DNA of 64,000 nucleotides from CAINDZ01 sp964399195 (GTDB lineage: Bacteria; Krumholzibacteriota; Krumholzibacteriia; LZORAL124-64-63). A model generated the notes under the pieces. The model ran no database searches, was not told where the DNA came from, and was given only the letters and a program-made list of their open reading frames with translations. Positions 33,540-40,957 of this stretch are shown piece by piece (the stretch's first letter is position 1; each line of letters begins with the position of its first letter). The stretch covers positions 1 to 64,000 of the forward strand of contig CAYNPY010000004.1 in assembly GCA_964399195.1 (NCBI GenBank), written 5' to 3'. The translations under genes and the position numbers were made by a program.

Positions 33540-35849
33540 CTACTTCACGAGCACGACCTTGTGCACTCGGGTTGTTCCTTCGTGGACGATGCGCGCCTGG
33601 TAAACGCCCGAAGGCAGCGCGCCACCGTCGTCGCCGTATCCGTTCCACTCGAGCGAGTGCGCCCCCGCCGCGAGCGTCTCACCGTTCACCAGCATCGCCA
33701 CGCGCGCACCGCGGGTGTCGTACAGCGCCACCGTCACGACACCCGCGCGGGGCACCGTGAAGCGGACCGTCGTGCGCGCGTTGAAGGGATTGGGGTAGCT
33801 GCCCACCGAGAGCACCCAGGACCGCGCCGCATCAGTCGCGCTGGCGCCGCCGGCGAGACGGCTCGGCGCGCCCTCGTTGCCGGCGAAGTCCGTCGAAGTG
33901 ACGAAGTAGTAGGGATAGGGCGCGCCTGCGACGTCCAGGGCCGGCGCCACGACATGGTCGATCACGGCCGCCGCGCCAAAGCTGTCTGAGGTGCCCCCGT
34001 ATACGGTGAAGTAGTCGAAGTCGGCGGCGGCGGACTCGTCCCACGTCAACTGCCCCGCCGCCAGCGCGAGGTTCTGCGGCGCGCCCGGCGCAAGGTTATC
34101 GAGCGAGTAGCCGCTGTCGGGCGCTGAATCGAAGAAGCGCGTCGGGGGACTGGCGACGGCACGGACAAAGTAAGCCGAGTGGAACTGACCGTCCGCGATC
34201 GTCGAGTCGCCCAGGGTGGGTACGTAGATCCCGTAGCTCTCGTCGCCGTAGGCGCCCACCGAACCGACCTCGGTCCAGCCCGTAACCAGCGTCCCGACCG
34301 GGGGCAGCCCGCCTCCGTCGGCCACGGTTGCCGCGGCGGCGGGTGAACCGTCCCGCAGGAACACCGCATAGCGCTCCACCGGGTACGAGGCGAGCGCATC
34401 ATCGCCGCCCGAACGCCGGAACTGCAGGTGGACACGCCGCCCCTGGTCGTTGCCGACATCCTGGACGGATGTGATGCCTGGCTCGGCCGGCAGCGCGCCG
34501 AAACGGGCGACGAACACATCGCGGCTCCCGCCGTTCAGCAGGTCATCGCCGCCGAGGTTCATTTGGTCCTCGAAGATGCCCGCCACGACCGCGCGGCCGT
34601 CGCTGTCCGCGACAATCCCGAGCGCCGCGTCGGAGCCGAGAGGACCGCCGAAGCCGCGGCTCCACTGGTGGGCGCCCGCGGCATCGTACCGGGCGATGAA
34701 GCCGTCGGTGTAGCCCGCGCTCGTGAGATCGGAGCCGCCGAAGTTCGCCGTGGCCCAGAATTCGCCCGCCAGCAGCAAACTGCCGTCTGCGGCGATGTCC
34801 ACCGACCACGCGTAGTTGCTGGAGGCTCCGCTGAAGTTGCGGCTCCACAGGTGGGTCCCCGATGCATTGTACTTGGCAAGGAAAACGTCGGATCCCGATG
34901 GATTCGTCAGCGGCCAGCCGCCAAAGTTCACCGTGCCGTAGAAGTACCCCGTCAGCACGACGTTGCCGGAGCCGTCGATGCCTACATCCTTGCCGTAGTC
35001 GCTGAGCGTGTTGCCGAAGCCGCGGCTCCATTCGTGAACGCCCGCGGAACTGTACCTGGCCACGAAGATGTCGCGGCTGCCGGCGCTCGTGAGGCTGGCG
35101 CCGCCGAAACTGGCCGTTGCGGAATAGGCTCCGGTCACGACGACGGTGCCCGCGCCATCGGTGCCCAGTCCCTGGGCCTGGTCGTCGCCGGTGCCACCGA
35201 AGGCCTGGCTCCAGGAGTGTGAACCCGAACTGTTGTACTGCGCGAGGAAGACGTCGTTGCCGCCGGCGCTGGTCAGGGCAGCGCCGCCGAGGTTTGTCGT
35301 TCCCTGGAAGTAGCCCGTGATCACGGGGCGCGACAAACCGTCGCTGGCGATCCTGAGCGCGTAGTCGCTGGACGCCCCGCCCTGGCGAAGGCTCCAGTTG
35401 TGCACACCGTTCGCAGAGAACTTGGCCACGAAGACATCGTAGCTGCCCGCGCTCGTGAGGTCCGCGCCGCCGAAGTTCGCCGTGCCCTGGAAATAGCCCG
35501 TCACCAGGACCTTGCCCTGGGCATCCACGCAGAGGTCCATGGCGTAGTCGTAGGAAGTACCGCCGAAGCGCTGGCTCCACAGATGCGTGCCGTCGGGACT
35601 GTACTTCGCGACGAAGATGTCCGTATTCCCGGCACTCGTCAGGTCGGCGCCGCCGAGGTTGATCGTGCCCGAGAAGTAGCCCGCGACGAACGTGCTGCCG
35701 GCGGCATCGACATCGACGCCCCACGCGTACTCGCCGGCGACCGAGCCGAACCCGCGGCTCCAGAGGTGCGCGGCGGTGCCTGCTCGCAGCGGCAGTGGCG
35801 TTGCGACAACGAGCATGACGAGCGCGAGGCTGAAGTACGCACGGTTCAT
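33540..35849 (-). CDS. Secreted seven-repeat SBBP beta-propeller protein with FlgD-Ig-type tail (paralogue A)
   Basis: 769 residues, start ATG 35849 behind GGAGGA, signal peptide ending PLPLRAG. Residues about 28-455 are exactly seven repeats of about 61 residues with the pattern HLWSQRFGGTSxDYA, VTGYFQGTANFGG, LTSAGSxDVFVAKYS. Seven repeats equal one complete seven-bladed propeller (SBBP family). A conserved middle module begins ITSVQDVGNDQGRRVHLQF and includes an Fn3-like part (WDESAAADFDYFTVYGG). The final 86 residues are the FlgD-Ig/T9SS-like sorting domain (SYPNPFNARTTVRFTV to VHKVVLVK). It is the last gene of a four-gene run and probably exposed on the surface. Confidence 0.9.
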   Translation of the reverse strand: MNRAYFSLALVMLVVATPLPLRAGTAAHLWSRGFGSVAGEYAWGVDVDAAGSTFVAGYFSGTINLGGADLTSAGNTDIFVAKYSPDGTHLWSQRFGGTSYDYAMDLCVDAQGKVLVTGYFQGTANFGGADLTSAGSYDVFVAKFSANGVHNWSLRQGGASSDYALRIASDGLSRPVITGYFQGTTNLGGAALTSAGGNDVFLAQYNSSGSHSWSQAFGGTGDDQAQGLGTDGAGTVVVTGAYSATASFGGASLTSAGSRDIFVARYSSAGVHEWSRGFGNTLSDYGKDVGIDGSGNVVLTGYFYGTVNFGGWPLTNPSGSDVFLAKYNASGTHLWSRNFSGASSNYAWSVDIAADGSLLLAGEFWATANFGGSDLTSAGYTDGFIARYDAAGAHQWSRGFGGPLGSDAALGIVADSDGRAVVAGIFEDQMNLGGDDLLNGGSRDVFVARFGALPAEPGITSVQDVGNDQGRRVHLQFRRSGGDDALASYPVERYAVFLRDGSPAAAATVADGGGLPPVGTLVTGWTEVGSVGAYGDESYGIYVPTLGDSTIADGQFHSAYFVRAVASPPTRFFDSAPDSGYSLDNLAPGAPQNLALAAGQLTWDESAAADFDYFTVYGGTSDSFGAAAVIDHVVAPALDVAGAPYPYYFVTSTDFAGNEGAPSRLAGGASATDAARSWVLSVGSYPNPFNARTTVRFTVPRAGVVTVALYDTRGARVAMLVNGETLAAGAHSLEWNGYGDDGGALPSGVYQARIVHEGTTRVHKVVLVK

Positions 35850-35888
35850 GGCGGTCCTCCGATCGGGTCTGTTCGAGACGGGGTCGCT

Positions 35889-36440
35889 CTAGCGCACGAG
35901 CGCGACGCGCACGGTTGCCGAACTGCCGCCGGCCGTGACCGACACGAGATACACGCCGCTGGCGACGTCCGCTCCGTTATGGTCGTGGCCATCCCAGTGC
36001 ACGGTGTGCCCCCCAGCCGGCCGTTCGTCGTCCAACAACGTGGCCACGATCGAGCCCCGCACGTCGTGCACGCGCACCCGCACGCGCGACGGCTCGGCCA
36101 GCGTGAAGGTGACGGCGCCGCCCGGGTTGAACGGGTTGGGGCTGGCCGCCGCACCGTCCAGACCCGCAGAACCGCCGGGATGGCCGGAATCTCCAGTACC
36201 GACGGAGGACGCCGCGAGGCCGCCGTACCAGAAGCCGCCGCTCAGGGTGTAGGTGCCGCCAGCCATCGCGCCGGCATCGAGCTGCCCGATCGTGCCGGTC
36301 AGGCTCCAGGCGCCGCCGCTCAGCGCGCCGCCACCGCCGTCGACGGTCCAGTCGGCGATGTCCGCCGCCTCGGCTGCCGTCGCAGGCATGACCAACAACG
36401 CGATCGCCGCGACAGCGCCCATGACGCTTGTGTTCCGCAC
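35889..36440 (-). CDS. Short secreted protein with FlgD-Ig-type tail
   Basis: 183 residues from GTG at 36440. This start was chosen because GGAGG lies 8 bases upstream, whereas the ATG at 36446 is only 2 bases from it. It gives a normal signal peptide, MRNTSVMGAVAAIALLVMPATAAEA. A short Gly-rich module follows (DGGGGALSGGAWSLTGTIGQ, GGTYTLSGGFWYGG), a pattern found in surface proteins of several FCB-related groups. The tail (SPNPFNPGGAVTFTL, VRVHDVRGSIVATLLDD, GADVASGVYLVSV, ending VALVR) is the same sorting-type domain as in its large neighbours. Function unknown. Confidence 0.78.
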   Translation of the reverse strand: MRNTSVMGAVAAIALLVMPATAAEAADIADWTVDGGGGALSGGAWSLTGTIGQLDAGAMAGGTYTLSGGFWYGGLAASSVGTGDSGHPGGSAGLDGAAASPNPFNPGGAVTFTLAEPSRVRVRVHDVRGSIVATLLDDERPAGGHTVHWDGHDHNGADVASGVYLVSVTAGGSSATVRVALVR

Positions 36441-36468
36441 CTCCATCACCTCCGCGACTGCCCGCGCG

Positions 36469-37362
36469 TCAGTACTGCGTGGGCAGGAAGACCAGGGTCA
36501 GCTCGGGATTCCACGCCCGCCCCGGAGAGGCGGACGAGTTCCAGGACTGTCCGACGAACTCGAACATCTGGGTTCCGGCCTCGACCGGGAACACGCGAAC
36601 GCAGCTCTGCCTGACGCGGTGGCCGATGCTGGAACTGACCGTGAAGCGGCGAGCCGGCGGCGTCGTCGAACCGAAGGGCCTGATGTCGAACCACACTTCG
36701 GAGATCTCGCCGGGCTCCATGCCGGTGACGAACTCGGCCTCGGCCACCGCCAGCACGAACCCGTTGGTCGGGCAATAGACCGAGGTCGTCACCATCGACG
36801 TGCCGTACTCCGACAGGTACAGCAACTGCTGGGTCTCGGTTCGCGCCTGGCCGGGCTCGTCCAGCAGTTCGTCGGCCGAGATGGCGCCCGGCGGCACGAT
36901 CACGGCATCGTCGCCCGCCGGGCCCTCGACGTGCAGGCGTCCGAGCGGCATCCCGGTTCCGATGCCGACGTTCAGTGCATCGTCGACGGTGATGCCGCGC
37001 GTCTGCAAACTGTAGGGCGTGGCGCTGAGCCGCTGCCGCGGGCTGAGTGTCTGCCCCTCGACCATGATCTCGAGCCAGCGCTCCTGGCCGTCGAACACGC
37101 CGGCGCCGAAGTCGACCTCGGTCGTGAACACGCCGTCCTGGACGGGAACCCCACTGGCGATGAAGGCGCCGAGCGAGTTGCTGCCGGTCGCCGAGTCGTA
37201 GAGCAGGAACCTCAGGCTGCCGATCGTGCCCTGGTACGGCTGGCCGCTCTGCTCAAGCCGTCCCTGGTAAGTGAAGGCGGACGACAGCGGGTCGGCCATG
37301 GCGCTGCCCGCCGCCAGCGCGAGCAGGACGACCGCCACGACGGACATGAGTGAATTGCGCAT
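36469..37362 (-). CDS. Secreted protein of unknown function with FTYQGRL-type N-terminal domain
   Basis: 297 residues, signal peptide NSLMSVVAVVLLALAAGSAMA, start ATG 37362 behind AAGGAG. The N-terminal part reads FTYQGRLEQSGQPYQG, SLRFLLYDSATGSN, VQDGVFTTEVDFG, RWLEIMV and LSATPYSLQTRG. This arrangement recurs in exported proteins of Planctomycetes, Myxobacteria and FCB-type genomes, but no activity is known to me. The C-terminal half is beta-rich and ends ELTLVFLPTQY. Unlike its neighbours it carries neither the FlgD-Ig tail nor the WGxxKA tag. It lies 40 bases after paralogue B in the same direction. Confidence 0.72.
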   Translation of the reverse strand: MRNSLMSVVAVVLLALAAGSAMADPLSSAFTYQGRLEQSGQPYQGTIGSLRFLLYDSATGSNSLGAFIASGVPVQDGVFTTEVDFGAGVFDGQERWLEIMVEGQTLSPRQRLSATPYSLQTRGITVDDALNVGIGTGMPLGRLHVEGPAGDDAVIVPPGAISADELLDEPGQARTETQQLLYLSEYGTSMVTTSVYCPTNGFVLAVAEAEFVTGMEPGEISEVWFDIRPFGSTTPPARRFTVSSSIGHRVRQSCVRVFPVEAGTQMFEFVGQSWNSSASPGRAWNPELTLVFLPTQY

Positions 37363-37402
37363 ATGGGCCTCTCCTTCGGCGAGGTACCGGTGCCCGGTGC
37401 CG

Positions 37403-39748
37403 CTATCTCACCAGTGTGATCTTGACTGTCCTGGCCGCGCCGTCCTGGCGAACGTGCGCGAAGTAGATACCCGAAGGCACCGGCCGGCCGCAGTCGCCGC
37501 GGCCGTTCCAGTCCTGGCGGTAGTTTCCGGCCGCGCGCACTTCGCCGTCGAGGAGCGTCGCCACGCGCGCGCCGCGCGCGTCGCAGATCTCGACCGCAAC
37601 GACGCCCATTCGCGGTACCGCGTAGCTGATGCTCGTCAGGGGATTGAACGGATTCGGGTGGCAGGCGATCGAGAGTTCCGGAGTCGGCGGCGGATCCGCC
37701 ACCGCCGAAGTCGCGTCGGCCGCGGCCGGGCCGCTCTCGTTGCCGGCGAAGTCCACTGCGGTGACGAAGTAGTGGGGATACGGCGAGCTCGAGACATCGA
37801 GACCCGGCGCCGTCGTGGTGTCGATGATCACGGCGTCGTCGAAAGAAGCGGTGCCGGATCCGTAGACGACGAAGTAGTCGAAGTCATCGGCGGCCGCGGG
37901 ATCCCATGCCAGCGCACCCGCGCCGTAGAGGAGCCCGCCCGGCACGCCGGGCGCCAGGTTGTCCAGGGAATAGCCTTGGGCGCTGGGCGAGTCGAAGTAC
38001 GTCACGGGCGAGGCGGTCGCCGCCCGCACGAAGAACGTCGAGAGGTACTGCCCCTGTGACACGGTCGAATCGCCGACCGTCGCGACGTCCATCGCGTAGC
38101 TCGGCTGGCCGTGCGCGGGCATCTCGCCCACGAAGGTCCAGCCGATGTCCAGCAGCTGGAGTCGGGTCAGCCCGGAGCGGTCGCCCGCCGACTTGACTGC
38201 CGACTTGACCATCGAAGGGGCCGGCGGCGGATCGTCGCGGCGGTACACCTCATAGGAGTAGACCGGCGCGGAGGAGCCGGCGGCGTCGAAGCCGGAGCGA
38301 TCCAGGCGGACGTTTACGAGCCGGCCCTGGTCGTTGCCGACGTCCGTGATCGCCGTGATGACGGGCTCGTTGGAGTATGGTCCGAGCTTGGCGACGAAGA
38401 CATCGGCGCCGCCGGCCGAGGTCCGCGTGCCGCCGCCGAAGTCGATGGTGCTCGTGAAGCTCCCGGTCACCGCCGCGGTGCCGGTGCCGGTGCCGGCGGC
38501 GGCGAGCGAGCGGCCGGCGTCTTCGCCCGTGCCGCCCGCCCGCCGGCACCAGCGGTAGGCGCCGACGGCGTCATAGCGCGCGATGAAGAAGTCGGCCCCA
38601 TTCGCACTCGTCACGTCACCGCCGCCGAAGTCGGCGGTCGCGGAGAAATAGCCCGCCAACAACACGTTGCCATCCGCGTCGCAGGCGAGTCCGTTGCCCG
38701 CGTCGTTGCTTGTGCCGCCGAACCGGCGGCTCCAGGCGTGCAGCCCCGCGTCGTCATACTTCGCGAGGAAGATGTCGCTGAACCCGGCGCTGACCAGGTT
38801 GCCGCCGCCGAAGTCCACGGAGCCGTTGAAGCTGCCCGTCAGCAGCACGGAGCCGGCCGGGGCCACAGCGAGCGCGAGGGCGTAGTCCGCGCTGGAGCCG
38901 CCGAAGCGCCGGCTCCAGCGATGTGTGCCTGCATGCGTCAGGTCCGCCACGAAAGCGTCTTCGCTGCCGGCGCTGGTCAGGTTGCCGCCCCCGAAGTTGA
39001 CGGTGGCCTGGAAGCTCCCCGCCAGAGTCACGGCGCTGGTTCCCCGACAGGCGATGGCCCGGCCGGTATCAGACGAGGTGCCGCCGAAGCGCTGGCTCCA
39101 CAGGTGCCCGCCTCCGGCATCGAACTTGGCGACGAAGATGTCGCTGGAACCGGCGCTCGACAGCGTCCCGCCGCCGAAATCGATCTTCACGATGAAACTG
39201 CCCGCCACGTAGATGTTGTCGTTCGGGTCGATGGCAACCGCGTAGGCCGCGTCGCCACCGGTGTCGCCAAAGCGCTGACTCCACAGGTGCGTGCCGCTGG
39301 CACTGTACTTGGCGACGAAGACGTCGTTGGAGCCGGCGCTGATACGATTGCCGCCACCGAAATCCGCCGTGCCATAGAACGTGCCGACGACAACGACGTT
39401 GCCGGCGCTGTCGACCGCGATCGCAAGCGCCTGGTCCGTGTCCGTGCCGCCGCCGCGTCGGCTCCACGCGTGGGCTCCGTCTGGGGAGTACTTCGCAACG
39501 AACACATCCGTGCTGCCGGCGCTTGTCAGGCTTGCGCCGCCGAAGCTGACGGATAGCTGGAAATAGCCGGTGACACACACGTTCCCCGCCCCATCAACGG
39601 CGATGCCGCAGCCATAGTCGGGCGAGGCGGAGCCGTAGCCGGCGCTCCACTGGTGGGAAGCTGTCTGGGCGTCGGCGCCGGCCGGCAGCAGACACCCGCA
39701 CAGGAGAAAGCCGGTTGCGGCCAGACCAGGGAGTCGTTTGCGCGCCAT
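37403..39748 (-). CDS. Secreted seven-repeat SBBP beta-propeller protein with FlgD-Ig-type tail (paralogue B)
   Basis: 781 residues from ATG 39748 (GGAGG upstream; a longer frame exists but lacks a ribosome site). The signal peptide ends near PAGADA. Residues about 32-459 hold seven repeats of about 61 residues (for example THLWSQRFGDTGGDAAYAVA, YVAGSFIVKIDFGG, SSAGSSDIFVAKFDAGG). The middle module starts ITAITDVGNDQGRLVNVRL, with WDPAAADDFDYFVVYG and HYFVTAVDFAGNE. The tail begins CHPNPFNPLTSISYAV and ends KITLVR. It has a strong promoter at 39839-39868 and leads a run of four secreted-protein genes with gaps of 19-40 bases. Confidence 0.9.
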   Translation of the reverse strand: MARKRLPGLAATGFLLCGCLLPAGADAQTASHQWSAGYGSASPDYGCGIAVDGAGNVCVTGYFQLSVSFGGASLTSAGSTDVFVAKYSPDGAHAWSRRGGGTDTDQALAIAVDSAGNVVVVGTFYGTADFGGGNRISAGSNDVFVAKYSASGTHLWSQRFGDTGGDAAYAVAIDPNDNIYVAGSFIVKIDFGGGTLSSAGSSDIFVAKFDAGGGHLWSQRFGGTSSDTGRAIACRGTSAVTLAGSFQATVNFGGGNLTSAGSEDAFVADLTHAGTHRWSRRFGGSSADYALALAVAPAGSVLLTGSFNGSVDFGGGNLVSAGFSDIFLAKYDDAGLHAWSRRFGGTSNDAGNGLACDADGNVLLAGYFSATADFGGGDVTSANGADFFIARYDAVGAYRWCRRAGGTGEDAGRSLAAAGTGTGTAAVTGSFTSTIDFGGGTRTSAGGADVFVAKLGPYSNEPVITAITDVGNDQGRLVNVRLDRSGFDAAGSSAPVYSYEVYRRDDPPPAPSMVKSAVKSAGDRSGLTRLQLLDIGWTFVGEMPAHGQPSYAMDVATVGDSTVSQGQYLSTFFVRAATASPVTYFDSPSAQGYSLDNLAPGVPGGLLYGAGALAWDPAAADDFDYFVVYGSGTASFDDAVIIDTTTAPGLDVSSSPYPHYFVTAVDFAGNESGPAAADATSAVADPPPTPELSIACHPNPFNPLTSISYAVPRMGVVAVEICDARGARVATLLDGEVRAAGNYRQDWNGRGDCGRPVPSGIYFAHVRQDGAARTVKITLVR

Positions 39749-39798
39749 GGGGCGGCCTCCAGCTGTTGGCAGTACGGATCGACCCAAATGGACAGCGT

Positions 39799-39825
39799 CA
39801 CGGTGCCCGGTGTCGCCGGACCGTG
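39799..39825 (-). promoter_or_regulatory. Leader hairpin of the propeller operon
   Basis: In the transcript CACGGT pairs with ACCGTG (6 bp), and an inner CCGG/CCGG stem closes a CGACA loop with a 2-base bulge. It starts about 8 bases after the predicted transcript start. Confidence 0.4.
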
Positions 39826-39838
39826 TGCCTGAAAGCTG

Positions 39839-39868
39839 ATTATATTGGTTTTGATTTTATCGCGTCAA
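39839..39868 (-). promoter_or_regulatory. Strong sigma-70-type promoter of the four-gene secreted-protein operon
   Basis: Minus strand TTGACG (39863-39868; one mismatch), an 18-base spacer and a perfect TATAAT (39839-39844), within an AT-rich island. The predicted start near 39832 leaves an 85-base leader before the ATG at 39748. Confidence 0.7.
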
Positions 39869-39990
39869 TCTAAATTGTTATAATATATGGATATTGGATA
39901 TCGTGATATATGTTTTTTGCTCACCAACACCAATGTCGATGTTGGTATTCATGATTCATTTTTCACTGGCAATTGCAGATCAATTTGATA
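39841..39990. other. AT-rich divergent regulatory island
   Basis: About 150 bases of strongly AT-rich DNA in an otherwise roughly 70 % GC window, inside the 349-base gap 39749-40097. It carries the minus-strand promoter above and several TATA-like boxes on the plus strand (TATAAT at 39879-39884) for the gene at 40098, none with a convincing -35. No coding frame is supported. Confidence 0.65.
39923..39946. promoter_or_regulatory. Inverted repeat ACCAACA-N10-TGTTGGT
   Basis: Perfect 7-base arms at 39923-39929 and 39940-39946, about 150 bases before the start at 40098 and inside the AT-rich island. It could be an operator or a leader hairpin. Confidence 0.35.
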
Positions 39991-40097
39991 GGCTTTCCGC
40001 CCGGGGCGCCTGTCGCGACGAAAGTCCCGCGCAGCCGGGATCGCCGGCGCGGACTCCTGCGACCGGTGGAGCCTTACCCGCCTGAGGAGGTACCATC

Positions 40098-40844
40098 ATG
40101 TCTCGACGCTCCTCGCACACCGCCTGCGTCCTTCGCAAGATCATCGCCTTGTCCGCGCTGGCCATGTGGGCATCATCGCCTGTGGTCGCGGGCACGCCCG
40201 TCGCCTGCATCGTCCCGGACAACGGCGCCGGCACCGCCGACCTGCCGCCGGTTGGGTGCGGTTACGTCTCCCTGAGCCCGATGCAGATCATCGACGGATT
40301 GGCGCCGGGAACAACCGTCCGCTGTGACGCCAGGATCGATTCGTTCTTCGACATCTTTTACGCGGTCGGCGGCCCGCTCGGCGGCGGCGTCGAGCAGTTC
40401 CGTGCGCCGCTCCACCTCGACATGACCGGCACGGGGGACCTTGCCGGCTACTCGCGCGTCGACTCCTTCTTCGATATCTTCGTCGAGGTGCACGAGGCGC
40501 CGCGCTGCTGCGTGGATGTGCAGTCTTTTGACACCGACATGTTTCGCCTGCAGGGTCAGCTCCCGCCCGGCGATCCGGACTTCGACCTGCTCCGCATCAC
40601 GGGCGGCACCGGCCTCGGGCTGCCGAGTCCCGGTCACACGACGCTGAGGTCGACGGCCACCGGTTGGGCGATCGACAGCTTCTTCGACATCACCTACCGC
40701 ATCGATTTCGTGGGAGCCCCCGGCGGCGCCTTCGCGGGCAGGTCGGGCAGCACGACCGGGACGATTCGCATGCAGTGCGGCACGCCGGACCCGGTAGCCA
40801 CCGACCTGAGCACCTGGGGGGGCTTCAAGGCCTCGTACCGCTAG
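40098..40844 (+). CDS. Secreted protein with three DSFFDIF motifs and WGGFKASYR C-terminal tag
   Basis: 248 residues. ATG 40098 follows GAGGAGGT. The signal peptide IIALSALAMWASSPVVAG is preceded by a basic stretch. The mature protein contains three copies of a short motif, RIDSFFDIFYAV, RVDSFFDIFVEV and AIDSFFDITYRI, at about residues 75, 120 and 195, each closing a beta-rich segment. Four to six Cys are present. I know no named family for it. The C-terminus PVATDLSTWGGFKASYR aligns with VSTQLLRWGGLKAWYR at 16.4 kb and with two others. The propeller paralogue C starts 113 bases downstream. Confidence 0.72.
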   Translation: MSRRSSHTACVLRKIIALSALAMWASSPVVAGTPVACIVPDNGAGTADLPPVGCGYVSLSPMQIIDGLAPGTTVRCDARIDSFFDIFYAVGGPLGGGVEQFRAPLHLDMTGTGDLAGYSRVDSFFDIFVEVHEAPRCCVDVQSFDTDMFRLQGQLPPGDPDFDLLRITGGTGLGLPSPGHTTLRSTATGWAIDSFFDITYRIDFVGAPGGAFAGRSGSTTGTIRMQCGTPDPVATDLSTWGGFKASYR

Positions 40845-40957
40845 CGCGGGATCAGCCGCGCCAGGGGCCGTCTTCCTTGCCGGGAGGCGGCCCCCTGGAC
40901 TTGACCCCGGTCGCCGTCGACGACTGGTCCTGCTACCCGCACCCGGAGGTAGATCCC

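Noticed and set aside
34400..35780. Regularly spaced DNA similarity of about 183 bases, superficially like a repeat array
   Set aside because: It is the coding trace of seven protein repeats of about 61 residues and not a CRISPR or noncoding repeat array.
40010..40097. GNRA-like and GC hairpins in the leader of the gene at 40098, considered as a riboswitch
   Set aside because: Stems are short and interrupted, and no conserved riboswitch core was recognised.
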